DNA of 64,000 nucleotides from Stappia indica. Its GTDB lineage: Bacteria > Pseudomonadota > Alphaproteobacteria > Rhizobiales > Stappiaceae. The position numbers and the translations under genes are program-made. How positions within the stretch are numbered: the first letter of the stretch is position 1; each line of letters opens with the position of its first letter. Below the pieces are notes generated by a model. The model made no database searches. It saw only the letters and a list, made by a program, of their open reading frames with translations, and was not told the DNA's origin. This document shows, one piece after another, positions 16,943 through 26,802 of this stretch. The stretch lies in assembly GCF_020177335.1 (NCBI RefSeq), contig NZ_JAIVMG010000007.1:124001-188000 (forward strand), written 5' to 3'.

Positions 16943-17188
16943 ATGTCCCTCAGCAAGCGCTCCCTGACCTTGCATGGCCATCGCACCAGCCTGGCGCTTG
17001 AACCGGAGTTCTGGTCGGCGCTGGAAGACATCGCCGCAAGCGAGCGGATCAGCCTGCCGATGCTGGTGGCGCGGATCGACGATGGCCGCCAGCTTGACCC
17101 GGCGACACTGCCGCCTTCGCTCTCCTCGGCCCTGCGCGTCGCCGCGCTCAATCATTTCCGAAGGTCCGACAGCGACCCGGCCCCCTGA
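16943..17188 (+). CDS. Ribbon-helix-helix domain protein
   Basis: The protein (81 aa) contains KRSLTLHGHRTSLALEPEFWSALEDIAASERISLPMLVARID, the RHH_4 pattern of small Rhizobiales proteins. Such proteins bind DNA as dimers or act as regulators; the target here is unknown. The start is the ATG at 16943. A TTG at 16928 would overlap the DUF4169 stop. It is third in the sspB operon and converges on the AsmA gene. Confidence 0.8.
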   Translation: MSLSKRSLTLHGHRTSLALEPEFWSALEDIAASERISLPMLVARIDDGRQLDPATLPPSLSSALRVAALNHFRRSDSDPAP

Positions 17189-17209
17189 CATCAGACGGAA
17201 GAACCGGTT

Positions 17210-20200
17210 TTAGCGATCCGGCGTCACGTCGATGAACACCGGAGGCTCCAGCGGTGGCAGCAATTGCATGGGCTGGCCCGGCCGCTTGTCCGCCCCGGCC
17301 CTGGCGGGCGTTTCGACTGCCTCAAGCGCCCGGCGGATCCGGCTGCCGAAATCGGGCTGCTGCGGGGCGTCTGGCGTACGCCCACGATCGGCGGCAATCG
17401 GCTTGGGCGGCAGCGGACGTACCGCGCCCGCCTCGGGTTGCCGCGCCTCGGGTTTTTCCGTCTCCACCGCAGCACCGGCGTCCGCCGGGGCGGTCTGATC
17501 CGCATCGCTGGCCTCTGCCGGCGCCGGTGCTGGCGCCAGCGCCCGCTCCGCCTCTTCCCGCTCGCGTCGCCGTTTTTCCTCTCGGGCCCGCCGCAACTCG
17601 CGCATCAACCGGTCCCGCTCGGTGATTTCCGCCTGCAGCTCCTCCACCCGCCGCACCTCCTGTTCGAAGGCGCGCAAGGTCAGGAAGGCTGTGAAGGGGG
17701 TGATATCGATGGTCCGGGACGGCGCCGCCAGATCTCCGGAAAACACCAGCCCGACCTCCGGCTCCGCCCCGGTCACCGCCTCTTCGCCCGCCTCCACCTT
17801 GAGCGCGAAATCGCTTTGCAGGGTCTTCTCCTCCAGATCGACCTGAGCGCTGCCGAAGACACTGGCGCCCGTATCGCCGTCGGCATTGTCGAGGGTGACG
17901 TTGCTGATCCGCACCACACCACCGGCCACGGAAAAGCTGCCCTCCAGCGCGTCGAACCCAAGCCGCCCCGTATCGAGATGGCTGGCGAAGGCCTCGCGCA
18001 CGGTCGCGTCATCCACATCGAGCCCGGCGTCCACCGCCCGGATCACCAGCCCGAACGCCTCCGGATTGAGCCCCCGGATCTCGCCGGCACCGACCTTCAC
18101 CGTGCCGCCGCCCGAAAGGCTGGCGACAATCCCGGCAACCGATCGTCCGGCACCTTCAAGGCGAAGCGCCAGATCAAACCGGCCGGTCGCCACAGGACGC
18201 CCGCCACGCCGCCAGATCAGATCCTCCAGCACCGCCCCCTCCAGCCGCAGTGACGCAGTGAGACCGGCCTGTCCGCCAGAGCGGGTCAGCCCATAGCTGC
18301 CGCTCAACTGGCCGCCGGCGAACCCGGCCTCGCTGATGTCCAGCGTCAGCGCCTCGTTCTTCAGCGACAGGCGCCCGGTCAGTTGCGAGGCTTCCGGCCC
18401 CACACCCAGATCCGCCGTCCTCGCGGTGACGTCGACCGCAATATCGACCGCCGGCAGGATCGGCGCGGTGAACGCCGCCTCGGGCCAGGCTCCGCTTGTG
18501 GCAGCGGAAAACTGATCCGCGCCAAGCACCAGATCACTGAGGCCGGCAAGATCCAGATCCGACAGGTCGAGCTGTCCCCGCACTCTCGGCTCGGCACTGG
18601 AAACGCCCCGGCGCAGGTCCATCTGCAATGCGCCATCGACCCGCACACCGGCGACGGATCCGCTGATGCCGGTCAGCTCAAAGGTATCGCCCGCGCCCTT
18701 CAGGCCCATGGCGAGATCGACCGTCCCGGCGCTGCTTGACAGGGACGGCAACCGCCCGGTCACCAGCGTCAGCGGTAAAAGATCCTCCGCCCGGGCAACC
18801 ACATCGGCGCTGTAGCGCGCCGCGCCGGTCCGGGGCAAGACGACACGGCCCACCGCCTCCAGCGAGGCGCCGCCGAGGTAAAGCCGGGCATAGCCATCCA
18901 GTCCGTCTTCGGGTATACCGCCGGCGCCCAGTTCCAGCCGCGCTTCGCCGAGACTGGCGACCGGCAACACCGTCACCCCGGTCTGGGCGAGAAGCCTGCC
19001 GCCATCCGCCGCCGTGAAGCCCGCCTCGAAATCCACCTTCGCCTCGTCCCAACGGTCGATCCGTCCGGTCAGTCCGGCGCTGACATCGACCTCGGTGCCG
19101 CCGGCATTGCCGCGCGCGGTCAATGTCACCCGCGACTGCGCACCGCCACCACTGCCGCTGGCCTCGCCGGTGAAATCCAACTCCAGCTTCGCCGGCGAGA
19201 ACTCCGCCGCCCGGCGGGTGAAGCGACGCAAGCCCTGCGCCTCGGGGAAGAGGGTTTCGAGGAGCGCGGCCACGCCGGACATCCGCCGCGCGTCCACGGT
19301 GGCCTTGACCTGGCCGGACGGCGCCTGCGACAGGGCCTCCACCTCACCGCTGGCGATGAGGTTCGCGCCGGCAAGGTCGGAGACCGTCAACTCGTCGATT
19401 GTCAGCCGGTCGTCCTCATAAGCGGCCCTGAGCGCTACCGTCTTCGCGGTGAAGTCCTCGATCCGGACTTCCTGCGCGAACAGGCGCAGCGCGAATTGCG
19501 TTGCCGCACCGTGCAGGCTCTCCAGAACGCCGTCCTCGCCGTCCAGGAACACCTGCGCGAGCAGCGCCACCTGATCCGAGTTCAGCCGATCCGCATCGAG
19601 ATCGGCCTCCAGCTTCGCCGCCCCTTTGGCCGGCGCGCCCGAGTCGGCCGCCGTATAGGAGACCGCGCCCCGCAGCGCATCCGCTCCCAGCTCCACCGTC
19701 AGATCGGTCAGAGCGAAACCGCCTTCGGAGGCCGAGACCCGGCTTTCCACCGCGAAGGGATCGACGGCCGCATCGAGCGCCACCCCGTGGCGCCACCAGT
19801 CGGCAAAGGCATTGGGCTGTGCCACGGCGGCGGCAAAGCTGCCCCGGAACGCCGGAGCCGGCTGCAATTCCAGATCGCCGCGCAACAGCACCTCGCTTCG
19901 TCCCGGCAACCGGCCCGACAGCTCCCGCAGCCGCCAGCCGCTGGCCAGCCGCTCCGCGTCAATCCGCATATCCTGGGCAAGACCGCCGCCAGCGACCAGC
20001 GCCGGCACATCGAGACGGACCCGGCCCGGGATCGAAGGATGCGGCAGGGCGCGCAGGGCGGACAGCAAAAGGCGCCCGGCCTCCGGCACCGCCAGCGGCT
20101 CCTGCGGCCCGCGCCCGGCCATGCGGTCGAGATCAACCTGCTTGGCCCGCGCCTGGACATCGAACCCGTAGGGCGCGGTCAGGGCCACGCCCAACCGCCC

Positions 20201-21067
20201 TTCCAGCGTCATCGGCCGCTCATCCGGGCCGTAGCGCAGGGAAGCTTCGGTCAGGTTCAGCGCGGCGACATCAAGCGTGAAGGTCCCCTCGCTCTTCCAC
20301 GCCTGTGCCCACTCCTCTTCCGGCGTCACCGAGGTCAGGGCGTAGCTGCCCTCATAGGCCGGGCGTCCCCCATCCTGGCTCAGCCGTCCATCCATGATCA
20401 GATCGAGCGGAACGGAAATCGGCGTCAGCCGGGTGCGCAGCCGCACCGCGCCGGCCTCGTCGCGCCGGCCGGTCGCCATCATCACCGTGGCCCGCTCGCC
20501 GGCGAACCGGGCGGTGCCGTCGATCTTGTAGGGGCCGAGCAGCGAACGCGCCGCCACCAGAATGTCGATATCGTCGACCCGGTGGCTGCGGCCCGAGCGG
20601 GCGTCGATCACCGTCACGCTGCCATCGGTGATGTCCACCTGTTCCAGCATCACCTGATCCGGATCGAGCGAGGACAGCATGCTCTGACGCCCCAACCCGG
20701 TAAACCAGTCAAGCCGGCCCTGCTCATCCAGCGACAGCGTGAGCTCGGGCTTGTCCAGATGCATGTCGATGATGCGCAATTCGCCCTTGAGGAGCGGCGG
20801 CAACTCGATCCGCACCTCGAAACGCGACACCGCCAACAGCGGATCTTCCGGCGCGCCCACCCTGACATCGGAGAAGGTCAGCGTCGGCGTTGGCAACAGG
20901 CGCATCTGCGCCTCGCCCATCACCGCCACCTTGTGACCGAGCATCTGCTCGCCGTAGGTCTCGAAGGTGGTGCGATAGGCGGTCCAGTCGATGAAGAACG
21001 GCCCCACCAGCGCCGCCAGCAGCGCCAGGATCAACGCGACACCAATGGTGATGTAGATCGAGTTCAG
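17210..21067 (-). CDS. AsmA-family protein (very large), possible CTG start
   Basis: The protein (1285 aa from the start chosen) has one N-terminal membrane anchor (about 3-24, IYITIGVALILALLAALVGPFFIDW). An AsmA N-domain follows (VRVGAPEDPLLAVSRFEVRIELPPLLKGELRI), then a long repetitive beta-rich region and an AsmA_2-type C-domain (GGTVKVGAGEIRGLNPEAF). It ends in a charged coiled coil (about 1155-1195) and a Pro/Ala tail. AsmA-like proteins are implicated in phospholipid transport and outer-membrane assembly. The first standard in-frame start (TTG 21034) cuts into the anchor. A CTG at 21067 sits just after ggagagag and restores the family N-terminus NSIYITIGV. Confidence 0.85.
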   Translation of the reverse strand: MNSIYITIGVALILALLAALVGPFFIDWTAYRTTFETYGEQMLGHKVAVMGEAQMRLLPTPTLTFSDVRVGAPEDPLLAVSRFEVRIELPPLLKGELRIIDMHLDKPELTLSLDEQGRLDWFTGLGRQSMLSSLDPDQVMLEQVDITDGSVTVIDARSGRSHRVDDIDILVAARSLLGPYKIDGTARFAGERATVMMATGRRDEAGAVRLRTRLTPISVPLDLIMDGRLSQDGGRPAYEGSYALTSVTPEEEWAQAWKSEGTFTLDVAALNLTEASLRYGPDERPMTLEGRLGVALTAPYGFDVQARAKQVDLDRMAGRGPQEPLAVPEAGRLLLSALRALPHPSIPGRVRLDVPALVAGGGLAQDMRIDAERLASGWRLRELSGRLPGRSEVLLRGDLELQPAPAFRGSFAAAVAQPNAFADWWRHGVALDAAVDPFAVESRVSASEGGFALTDLTVELGADALRGAVSYTAADSGAPAKGAAKLEADLDADRLNSDQVALLAQVFLDGEDGVLESLHGAATQFALRLFAQEVRIEDFTAKTVALRAAYEDDRLTIDELTVSDLAGANLIASGEVEALSQAPSGQVKATVDARRMSGVAALLETLFPEAQGLRRFTRRAAEFSPAKLELDFTGEASGSGGGAQSRVTLTARGNAGGTEVDVSAGLTGRIDRWDEAKVDFEAGFTAADGGRLLAQTGVTVLPVASLGEARLELGAGGIPEDGLDGYARLYLGGASLEAVGRVVLPRTGAARYSADVVARAEDLLPLTLVTGRLPSLSSSAGTVDLAMGLKGAGDTFELTGISGSVAGVRVDGALQMDLRRGVSSAEPRVRGQLDLSDLDLAGLSDLVLGADQFSAATSGAWPEAAFTAPILPAVDIAVDVTARTADLGVGPEASQLTGRLSLKNEALTLDISEAGFAGGQLSGSYGLTRSGGQAGLTASLRLEGAVLEDLIWRRGGRPVATGRFDLALRLEGAGRSVAGIVASLSGGGTVKVGAGEIRGLNPEAFGLVIRAVDAGLDVDDATVREAFASHLDTGRLGFDALEGSFSVAGGVVRISNVTLDNADGDTGASVFGSAQVDLEEKTLQSDFALKVEAGEEAVTGAEPEVGLVFSGDLAAPSRTIDITPFTAFLTLRAFEQEVRRVEELQAEITERDRLMRELRRAREEKRRREREEAERALAPAPAPAEASDADQTAPADAGAAVETEKPEARQPEAGAVRPLPPKPIAADRGRTPDAPQQPDFGSRIRRALEAVETPARAGADKRPGQPMQLLPPLEPPVFIDVTPDR

Positions 21068-21116
21068 GATCTCTCTCCAGAATTGACCGTGCCCGCGAAT
21101 GGCGAGCGCCGGTGCA

Positions 21117-22529
21117 TCACATCGGCACGACCTTGCCCGGGTTGAGGATCCCGGCCGGGTCGAGCGCCGCCTTCACCGCTCGCATGACATCGAGACCGGC
21201 GCCATGCTCGCGCGTCAGGTATTTCATCTTGCCCTGGCCGACGCCGTGTTCGCCGGTGCAGGTGCCGCCCATCTCGATCGCCCGCCAGTTGAGCCGCTCG
21301 ATGAACCCTTCGGCCGCAGCGATTTCCTGCGGATTGTCCACATCCACCAGCACAAGCGTGTGAAAGTTGCCGTCGCCCACATGGCCGACCAGCGGACCGA
21401 TCAGACCGGCCTCGTTGAGATCGGCCATGGTGGCCTTGATGCAGTCGGCCAGCCGGGAAATCGGCACGCAGACATCGGTCGAGACCCCCTTGGCCCCGGG
21501 CCGAAGCCCCAGCGCCGCCCAATAAGCGTCGTGACGTGCGCTCCACAGCCGGCTGCGCTCTTCCGCCTTGGTCGCCCAGGTGAATTCCCCGCCGCCATTG
21601 TCCCGGGCGATCTCGCCGAACAATTCGCTCTGCTCGCGCACCCCCGCCTCGGAGCCGTGGAACTCGACGAACAGGGTCGGCGTTTCGACCAGATCGAGCT
21701 TCGAATAGGCGTTGCAGGCGCGAATCTGCAGCGCGTCGAGCAGCTCGATCCGCGCCACCGGCAGTCCGCACTGAATGGTGGTGATCACCGCGTTGCAGGC
21801 GCTTTCCAGATCCGGGAACGGGCAAACGCCGCCGGAAACCGCCTCGGGAATGCCGTGCAGGCGCAAGGTGACCTCGGTGATGATCCCCAGGGTGCCTTCC
21901 GAGCCGACCATCAGCCGGGTGAGATCGTAGCCCGCGGAGGATTTGCGCGCCCGACCGCCGGTATGCACCACCGTGCCATCGGCCATCACCACCGTCAGCG
22001 CCAGCACCGCATCCTTCATGGTGCCATAGCGCACCGCGTTGGTGCCCGAGGCGCGGGTCGCCGCCATGCCGCCAAGGCTGGCATCGGCGCCCGGGTCGAT
22101 CGGGAAGAACAGGCCGGTGTCGCGCAGGTATTCGTTGAGCTGCTTGCGCGTCACCCCGGCCTCGACCACACAATCAAGATCGTCCGCATTGACCTGCAGC
22201 ACCCGGTTCATCCGCGACATGTCGACCGAAATACCGCCGGCAGGCGCATTGACGTGCCCCTCCAGTGACGAGCCGGTGCCGAAGGCGATCACCGGCACCT
22301 TGTGCTCGGCACAAACCTTCACCACCTCGGCCACCTCTTCGGTGCTTTCGGCGAACACCACCCCGTCGGGCGCCTGATTCGGCAGCCAGGTGGTGGTGTG
22401 GCCGTGCTGCTCGCGCAGCGCCGCAGCCGCTGAGAACCGGTCGCCGAACCGCTGGGCGAGGATCGCCACCGCCAGCGCGATGCCGGTTTCGTTGCGTTCC
22501 ACCGGCATTTGCAGGGATACGAGGGTCAT
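21117..22529 (-). CDS. FAD-linked oxidase, D-lactate dehydrogenase (GlcD/DLD) family
   Basis: The protein (470 aa) has an N-terminal PCMH-type FAD-binding domain (GTGSSLEGH, GADASLGGMAATRASGTNAVRYG, GSEGTLGIIT) and a C-terminal FAD-oxidase domain with HVGDGNFH, GTCTGEHGVGQGK and LDPAGILNPGK. These match the D-lactate dehydrogenase (cytochrome) and glycolate oxidase GlcD group, which oxidise 2-hydroxy acids and pass electrons to the respiratory chain. No glcE or glcF is adjacent, which favours a D-lactate dehydrogenase-like enzyme. The start at 22529 follows ccaggagcgcctc. Confidence 0.88.
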   Translation of the reverse strand: MTLVSLQMPVERNETGIALAVAILAQRFGDRFSAAAALREQHGHTTTWLPNQAPDGVVFAESTEEVAEVVKVCAEHKVPVIAFGTGSSLEGHVNAPAGGISVDMSRMNRVLQVNADDLDCVVEAGVTRKQLNEYLRDTGLFFPIDPGADASLGGMAATRASGTNAVRYGTMKDAVLALTVVMADGTVVHTGGRARKSSAGYDLTRLMVGSEGTLGIITEVTLRLHGIPEAVSGGVCPFPDLESACNAVITTIQCGLPVARIELLDALQIRACNAYSKLDLVETPTLFVEFHGSEAGVREQSELFGEIARDNGGGEFTWATKAEERSRLWSARHDAYWAALGLRPGAKGVSTDVCVPISRLADCIKATMADLNEAGLIGPLVGHVGDGNFHTLVLVDVDNPQEIAAAEGFIERLNWRAIEMGGTCTGEHGVGQGKMKYLTREHGAGLDVMRAVKAALDPAGILNPGKVVPM

Positions 22530-22730
22530 GAGGCGCTCCTGGAACGAATGTCCGTGCGATCCGGCGCCAGCCAAACGGCAAGGACGTTTGCGTTTGCTGC
22601 CTGAGCCGGACTAGGGTTGTATGCACAGTAGCAAAATCCGCCATCGCGGCCAAAGACTTCGGCACATCGGCGCGATTTCCGCCGCACGCACCGCCCGCCC
22701 CGTCCCGCCCCTTCCGAACGAGTTCCTTCC

Positions 22731-23225
22731 ATGCCGGACCAGACAGTGCTTCCCGCTCCCTTCGAAAGCTCCATTCAGACGGTGAAGCGGGAGTGGCTCG
22801 ACTACAACGGCCACCTCAATATGGCCTATTACAACGTACTGTTCGACACCGCGCTGGACGAGACCTGCATCCTCCTCGGCCTCGGCCCGGACTATGTGGC
22901 CAGCCGCAACGCCTCCTATTTCACCGCCGAGGTGCATGTGTGCTACCTGCGCGAGTTGAAGGAAGGCGACCCGGTGCGCACCACAGTGCGGATCCTCGGT
23001 TTCGACGACAAGCGCGTGCACATCTACCAGGAGCTCTACCACGCGGAGGACGGGTTCTTGTCCGCCACCTCCGAACAGATGGCCCTTCATGTGGACATGG
23101 GGGCGCGCAAGGTGGCGCCCTGGCCGGAGGATATCGCCGGGCGCCTCGCCGAGGCCCACAAGGCCCATGCCCAGCTTGGCCAACCGGCGCGGTCCGGACG
23201 GCGGATCGCCCTGCCCTCAGGCTGA
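22731..23225 (+). CDS. Hotdog-fold acyl-CoA thioesterase
   Basis: The protein (164 aa) is a 4HBT-type thioesterase with EWLDYNGHLNMAYYNVLFD near residues 21-39, where the Asp-Tyr-Asn-Gly-His segment forms the active site. It resembles thioesterases such as betainyl-CoA thioesterase from carnitine catabolism, but no carnitine genes are nearby and the substrate is open. It is divergent from the FAD-oxidase; the 201-bp gap holds no other gene. The start ATG at 22731 has only a weak ribosome site. Confidence 0.8.
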   Translation: MPDQTVLPAPFESSIQTVKREWLDYNGHLNMAYYNVLFDTALDETCILLGLGPDYVASRNASYFTAEVHVCYLRELKEGDPVRTTVRILGFDDKRVHIYQELYHAEDGFLSATSEQMALHVDMGARKVAPWPEDIAGRLAEAHKAHAQLGQPARSGRRIALPSG

Positions 23226-23400
23226 CACGGCCCACCTGGACCAGGCCATTGCCGTCGGCAACCCTCAGCGCGTTGCCAACGCAGCGATTTCACGGGATGA
23301 TTCCTTCATGGCCCGGTAGATCGTCCTTCCGCCCCGCCTATCGACATTCCGCTTCCGGCCCTGGCCGAAGCCCGACGTGCCCGACACGGACCAGCGACCC

Positions 23401-25044
23401 ATGCGGCAACTCCTTGCCCAGTTCAAACGTCTTCCGGCTGTCGCCAGCCGCTGGATCGAACCCAATTTCCGGCTGTTTCGCACCACCCGGCTGCCGCTGG
23501 TCTGGCTGCTGTCGATCATCATCGGCCTTTTGACCGCCATTGCCGCGATCCTGTTTCGCCTTGGCATCGGCGCGGTGCAATGGACCTGGCTCGGCACCGC
23601 CAGCGAAGCGGTTGCCAGCGCGACCGCCCACGTGCCCTGGTGGATGGTCCTTCTGGCGCCGACCGCCGGCGGTCTCATCGTCGGCCTCTATCTGCAACTG
23701 ATCCAGCCCAAGCAGCGTGCCGGCGGCGTCGCCGATGTGATCGAGGCGCGGGCGCAAGGCGGGCGTGGCCTCCCCTTCTGGCAGGGCATTTCCTCCGCCT
23801 GGCTGACGGTGATGTCGCTCGGCTGCGGCGCCAGTGCCGGCCGCGAAGGCCCGGTGGTCCACCTCGGAGCCACCATCGGCACGGCGATCTGCCAGACCTT
23901 CCGCCTGCCCAACGCCGCCCGCCGGATCCTGCTTGCTTGCGGCGTCGCCAGCGCCGTCTCCGCCTCGTTCAACGCGCCGATCGCCGGGGTCCTGTTCGCC
24001 CATGAGGTGATTCTCGGCCACTACGCGCTGACCGCCTTCGTCCCCATCGTCATTTCCTCGGTGATGGGCACGCTGCTGGCGCGCCTCTGGTTCGGCACGG
24101 ACGTCGCCTTCGTCATCCCCGATTACCAGATCACCTCGCTGCTGGAGGTGCCCGCCTTCGCGCTGCTCGGCCTGACCTGCGCCGCCGTCGCCGTCATCTT
24201 CCAGTTCGCGCTGATCGGCACCGACTGGATCGCCCGCAACATCCACATGCCGCTGTGGATCCGGCCGGTGACCGGCGGTCTGGCCGTCGGCGCAATTGCC
24301 CTGCTCTTTCCGGAAGTTCTCGGCGTCGGCTACGAGGCGACCGACGCGGCGCTGAAGACCCAGTTGCCGCTGACCACCATGCTGGCGCTGCTGGTCGCCA
24401 AGACCGCCGCCACCTCCATCACCCTGGCCTCGCGCTTCGGCGGCGGCATCTTCTCCCCCGCCCTTTACCTTGGCGCCATGTGCGGCGGCGCCTTCGGCCT
24501 GATCGCCGCCGCGGCCTTCCCGGAACTGGCCTCCTCGCACGGGCTCTACGCCATTCTCGGCATGGGCGCGGTCGCCGCCGCCGTGCTCGGCGCCCCCTTC
24601 TCCACCACCATGATCGTCTTCGAGCTGACCGGTGGCTACGCCCTGTCGATCGCCCTCTTGATCGCCGTTTCCATCGCCACCGGCCTCACCCAGGCGGTGC
24701 ACGGCCGTTCCTACTTCCACTGGCAACTGGAAATGCGCGGGGTGATGCTGCAGGAGGGCGCACACAAATGGCTGGTGCGCATCGTCCATGTCTCCGACTT
24801 CCTCGAACCGGTCTCGCCGGAGGCGCCCCCGCCGCCGTTCGATCCGGACAGCGGCGCCCCGTCCTTGAAGGCAACCGATACGCTGGAGGCGGCGCTCAAG
24901 ACCTTCGACGAGAGCGGCACCGCCCGCCTTCCGGTCCTGGATCAGGCCGATCCGACCCGGATCATCGGCTACGCCACCCATGTGCGCGCCCTGCGCTTCT
25001 TCAATTCCGAGCTGATCAACGCGCAAGTCGAGGAGCATCGCTGA
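23401..25044 (+). CDS. ClC-family chloride channel/antiporter with a C-terminal CBS segment
   Basis: The protein (547 aa) has the ClC membrane core (about 30-455). Selectivity motifs are GREGP at 147-151 (Glu149, the gating glutamate), GSGIP-like SFNAPIAG, and GGGIFSPALYLGA. A C-terminal cytosolic extension contains one recognisable CBS motif (LKATDTLEAALKTFDESGTARLPVLD...IIGYATH), where pairs are usual. It should move chloride, probably in exchange for protons. The start at 23401 matches homology; a GTG at 23377 would add eight residues. Confidence 0.9.
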   Translation: MRQLLAQFKRLPAVASRWIEPNFRLFRTTRLPLVWLLSIIIGLLTAIAAILFRLGIGAVQWTWLGTASEAVASATAHVPWWMVLLAPTAGGLIVGLYLQLIQPKQRAGGVADVIEARAQGGRGLPFWQGISSAWLTVMSLGCGASAGREGPVVHLGATIGTAICQTFRLPNAARRILLACGVASAVSASFNAPIAGVLFAHEVILGHYALTAFVPIVISSVMGTLLARLWFGTDVAFVIPDYQITSLLEVPAFALLGLTCAAVAVIFQFALIGTDWIARNIHMPLWIRPVTGGLAVGAIALLFPEVLGVGYEATDAALKTQLPLTTMLALLVAKTAATSITLASRFGGGIFSPALYLGAMCGGAFGLIAAAAFPELASSHGLYAILGMGAVAAAVLGAPFSTTMIVFELTGGYALSIALLIAVSIATGLTQAVHGRSYFHWQLEMRGVMLQEGAHKWLVRIVHVSDFLEPVSPEAPPPPFDPDSGAPSLKATDTLEAALKTFDESGTARLPVLDQADPTRIIGYATHVRALRFFNSELINAQVEEHR

Positions 25045-25128
25045 GTGGGGCCTTCAGATCCGAGCCCCGCTCAGCGGATGAGCAATTTTGTTCAAGAAAC
25101 CCCGTTCGGCCCGCGATAAACTCCCCCC

Positions 25129-26004
25129 ATGCACGGCATCACCCAATCCACCGCAACGGACGGCACGGCGCTTGGCGAGCGCGACAGGGCCCATTTCTGG
25201 CGTGCGCCCGGCTTCGACAATCTCGAGTGCCTGGCGGCCACCTTCGTCACCCACGCCTTCACCCCGCACACCCATGAAACCTATGTGGTCGGCGCCATGG
25301 AGGCGGGGCTTCAGGCCCATGCCATTCGCGGCACCCGTGCCCACTGCGGTCCGGGCGATCTCTACATGCTCAACCCGGACGTGCTGCATGACGGCGCCCC
25401 TTGCGACAACGGCTACCGCTACCGCATGACCTATCCGAGCGTCCGCCTGCTGCAGTCGATCCAGCAGGACCTCACCGGCCGGGCAGACGGCGGCACGCCG
25501 ACCTTCCGCACCCCCTCCGCCCATGATCCGCTGATGGCCCGCGCGCTGATCGCCGCCCATCGCGCCATGCAGGCGGAAGGCCACGCGCTGGAAAGCGACG
25601 AGCGCATGTACACTGTGCTGGCGCAGTTGCTGATCCGCTATGCCGAGCTGCCGGGGCCGTCCACCGGCACCCGCGAACCCGGACCGATCGGCCAGGTGCG
25701 CGAGTACCTCGCCGCCCACTATGCCGAGAACGTCGACCTGGAAACGCTGGCGCGAGTGGCAAGCCTCAGCCGCGCCCATTTGATCCGCTCCTTCAAGCGC
25801 AGCTGCGGCCAGACGCCTCATGCCTTTCTGACCGATCTGCGCGTGCGCGCCGCGCGCCGGGCGCTGGAGACCGGTGCCCGCCCGCTCGATGTGGCCCTGG
25901 CTTGCGGCTTTGCCGACCAGAGCCACCTGACCCGCGCCTTCAAGGCCCGCACCGGCGTGACCCCCGCCGTTTATCGCGGCCTGCGTCCCACGGCGCACAG
26001 CTGA
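25129..26004 (+). CDS. AraC-family regulator with a cupin sensor domain
   Basis: The protein (291 aa) has an N-terminal cupin (HTHETYVVGAMEAG, GDLYMLNPDVLHDG) that senses a small molecule. The C-terminal double helix-turn-helix runs from residue ~185 (ENVDLETLARVASLSRAHLIRSFKR, CGFADQSHLTRAFKARTGVTPAVYR). It is followed 42 bp later by azlCD in the same direction, so it probably regulates that exporter. Fusion or linkage of this regulator type to AzlCD is a recurring pattern in Proteobacteria. Confidence 0.9.
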   Translation: MHGITQSTATDGTALGERDRAHFWRAPGFDNLECLAATFVTHAFTPHTHETYVVGAMEAGLQAHAIRGTRAHCGPGDLYMLNPDVLHDGAPCDNGYRYRMTYPSVRLLQSIQQDLTGRADGGTPTFRTPSAHDPLMARALIAAHRAMQAEGHALESDERMYTVLAQLLIRYAELPGPSTGTREPGPIGQVREYLAAHYAENVDLETLARVASLSRAHLIRSFKRSCGQTPHAFLTDLRVRAARRALETGARPLDVALACGFADQSHLTRAFKARTGVTPAVYRGLRPTAHS

Positions 26005-26046
26005 CCGCTCGCATTTGTTCTCCGCCGCCCGGTCGTCGGGCTGGCC

Positions 26047-26802
26047 ATGACCCTTTTTTCGGATCCTCTCATGACCGTTTCCCCGAAATTTCCCGCTTCA
26101 CCGGCCGATGAGTTCCGCGATGGCATGATCACCATCGTGCCGATGATCATTGCCGCCTTGCCCATCGGACTGATTTTCGGCGCGCTCGCCGCACAGAAAG
26201 GCCTGTCACCGCTGGAGGTGATGCTGATGAGCGCCGGCGTCTTTGCCGGCGGCGCCCAGTTCGTCGCCCTGGAAATCTGGAGCCATCCGGCGCCCTGGCT
26301 GACGCTGACCGTCTCCGCCCTGCTGGTCAATCTGCGCCATGTGCTGATGAGCGCCTCGCTCGCCCCGAAGGTGGCGCGCGGTTTTCGCCCCTGGCAACGG
26401 GCGCTCGGCTTCTTCGTGCTGACGGATGAAGTCTGGGCGCTGGCGGAGCAGCGCGCGGCAACACGGGTGCTGACACCGGCCTGGTATGCCGGCATGGTCA
26501 TCCCGTTCTATCTCAACTGGGTGATCGCCGCGACGGCCGGTGCGATCACCGGAGCGGTCCTGGGCGATACCACCCGCTTCGGGCTCGACTTCGCCTTCCC
26601 GGCTCTCTTCATCGCCCTGATCATGAGCTTCTGGAAAGGCCCGCGCACCGGCACGGTGCTGGCCGCCAGCGCCCTGGCCGCGACCGGCACCTACATGGCC
26701 CTCGGCGGTGCCTGGTATGTAATCGCCGGCGCGCTGGCCGGTGTGCTGGTTGCCTATGTCACCGCCGCGGAAACCGATGAAAGCGGAGCGCAGGGCCAAT
26801 GA
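26047..26802 (+). CDS. azlC: Branched-chain amino-acid exporter subunit AzlC
   Basis: The protein (251 aa) is the large AzlC/YgaZ subunit of a two-component amino-acid exporter, with about seven membrane helices. Family motifs are FRDGMITIVPMIIAALPIGLIFGALAAQKG near residues 19-48, GVFAGGAQFVALEIW, LLVNLRHVLMSASL and FFVLTDEVWALA. The stop overlaps azlD (ATGA). In other bacteria this pair exports branched-chain amino acids or their analogues. A start at 26071 is possible. Confidence 0.92.
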   Translation: MTLFSDPLMTVSPKFPASPADEFRDGMITIVPMIIAALPIGLIFGALAAQKGLSPLEVMLMSAGVFAGGAQFVALEIWSHPAPWLTLTVSALLVNLRHVLMSASLAPKVARGFRPWQRALGFFVLTDEVWALAEQRAATRVLTPAWYAGMVIPFYLNWVIAATAGAITGAVLGDTTRFGLDFAFPALFIALIMSFWKGPRTGTVLAASALAATGTYMALGGAWYVIAGALAGVLVAYVTAAETDESGAQGQ

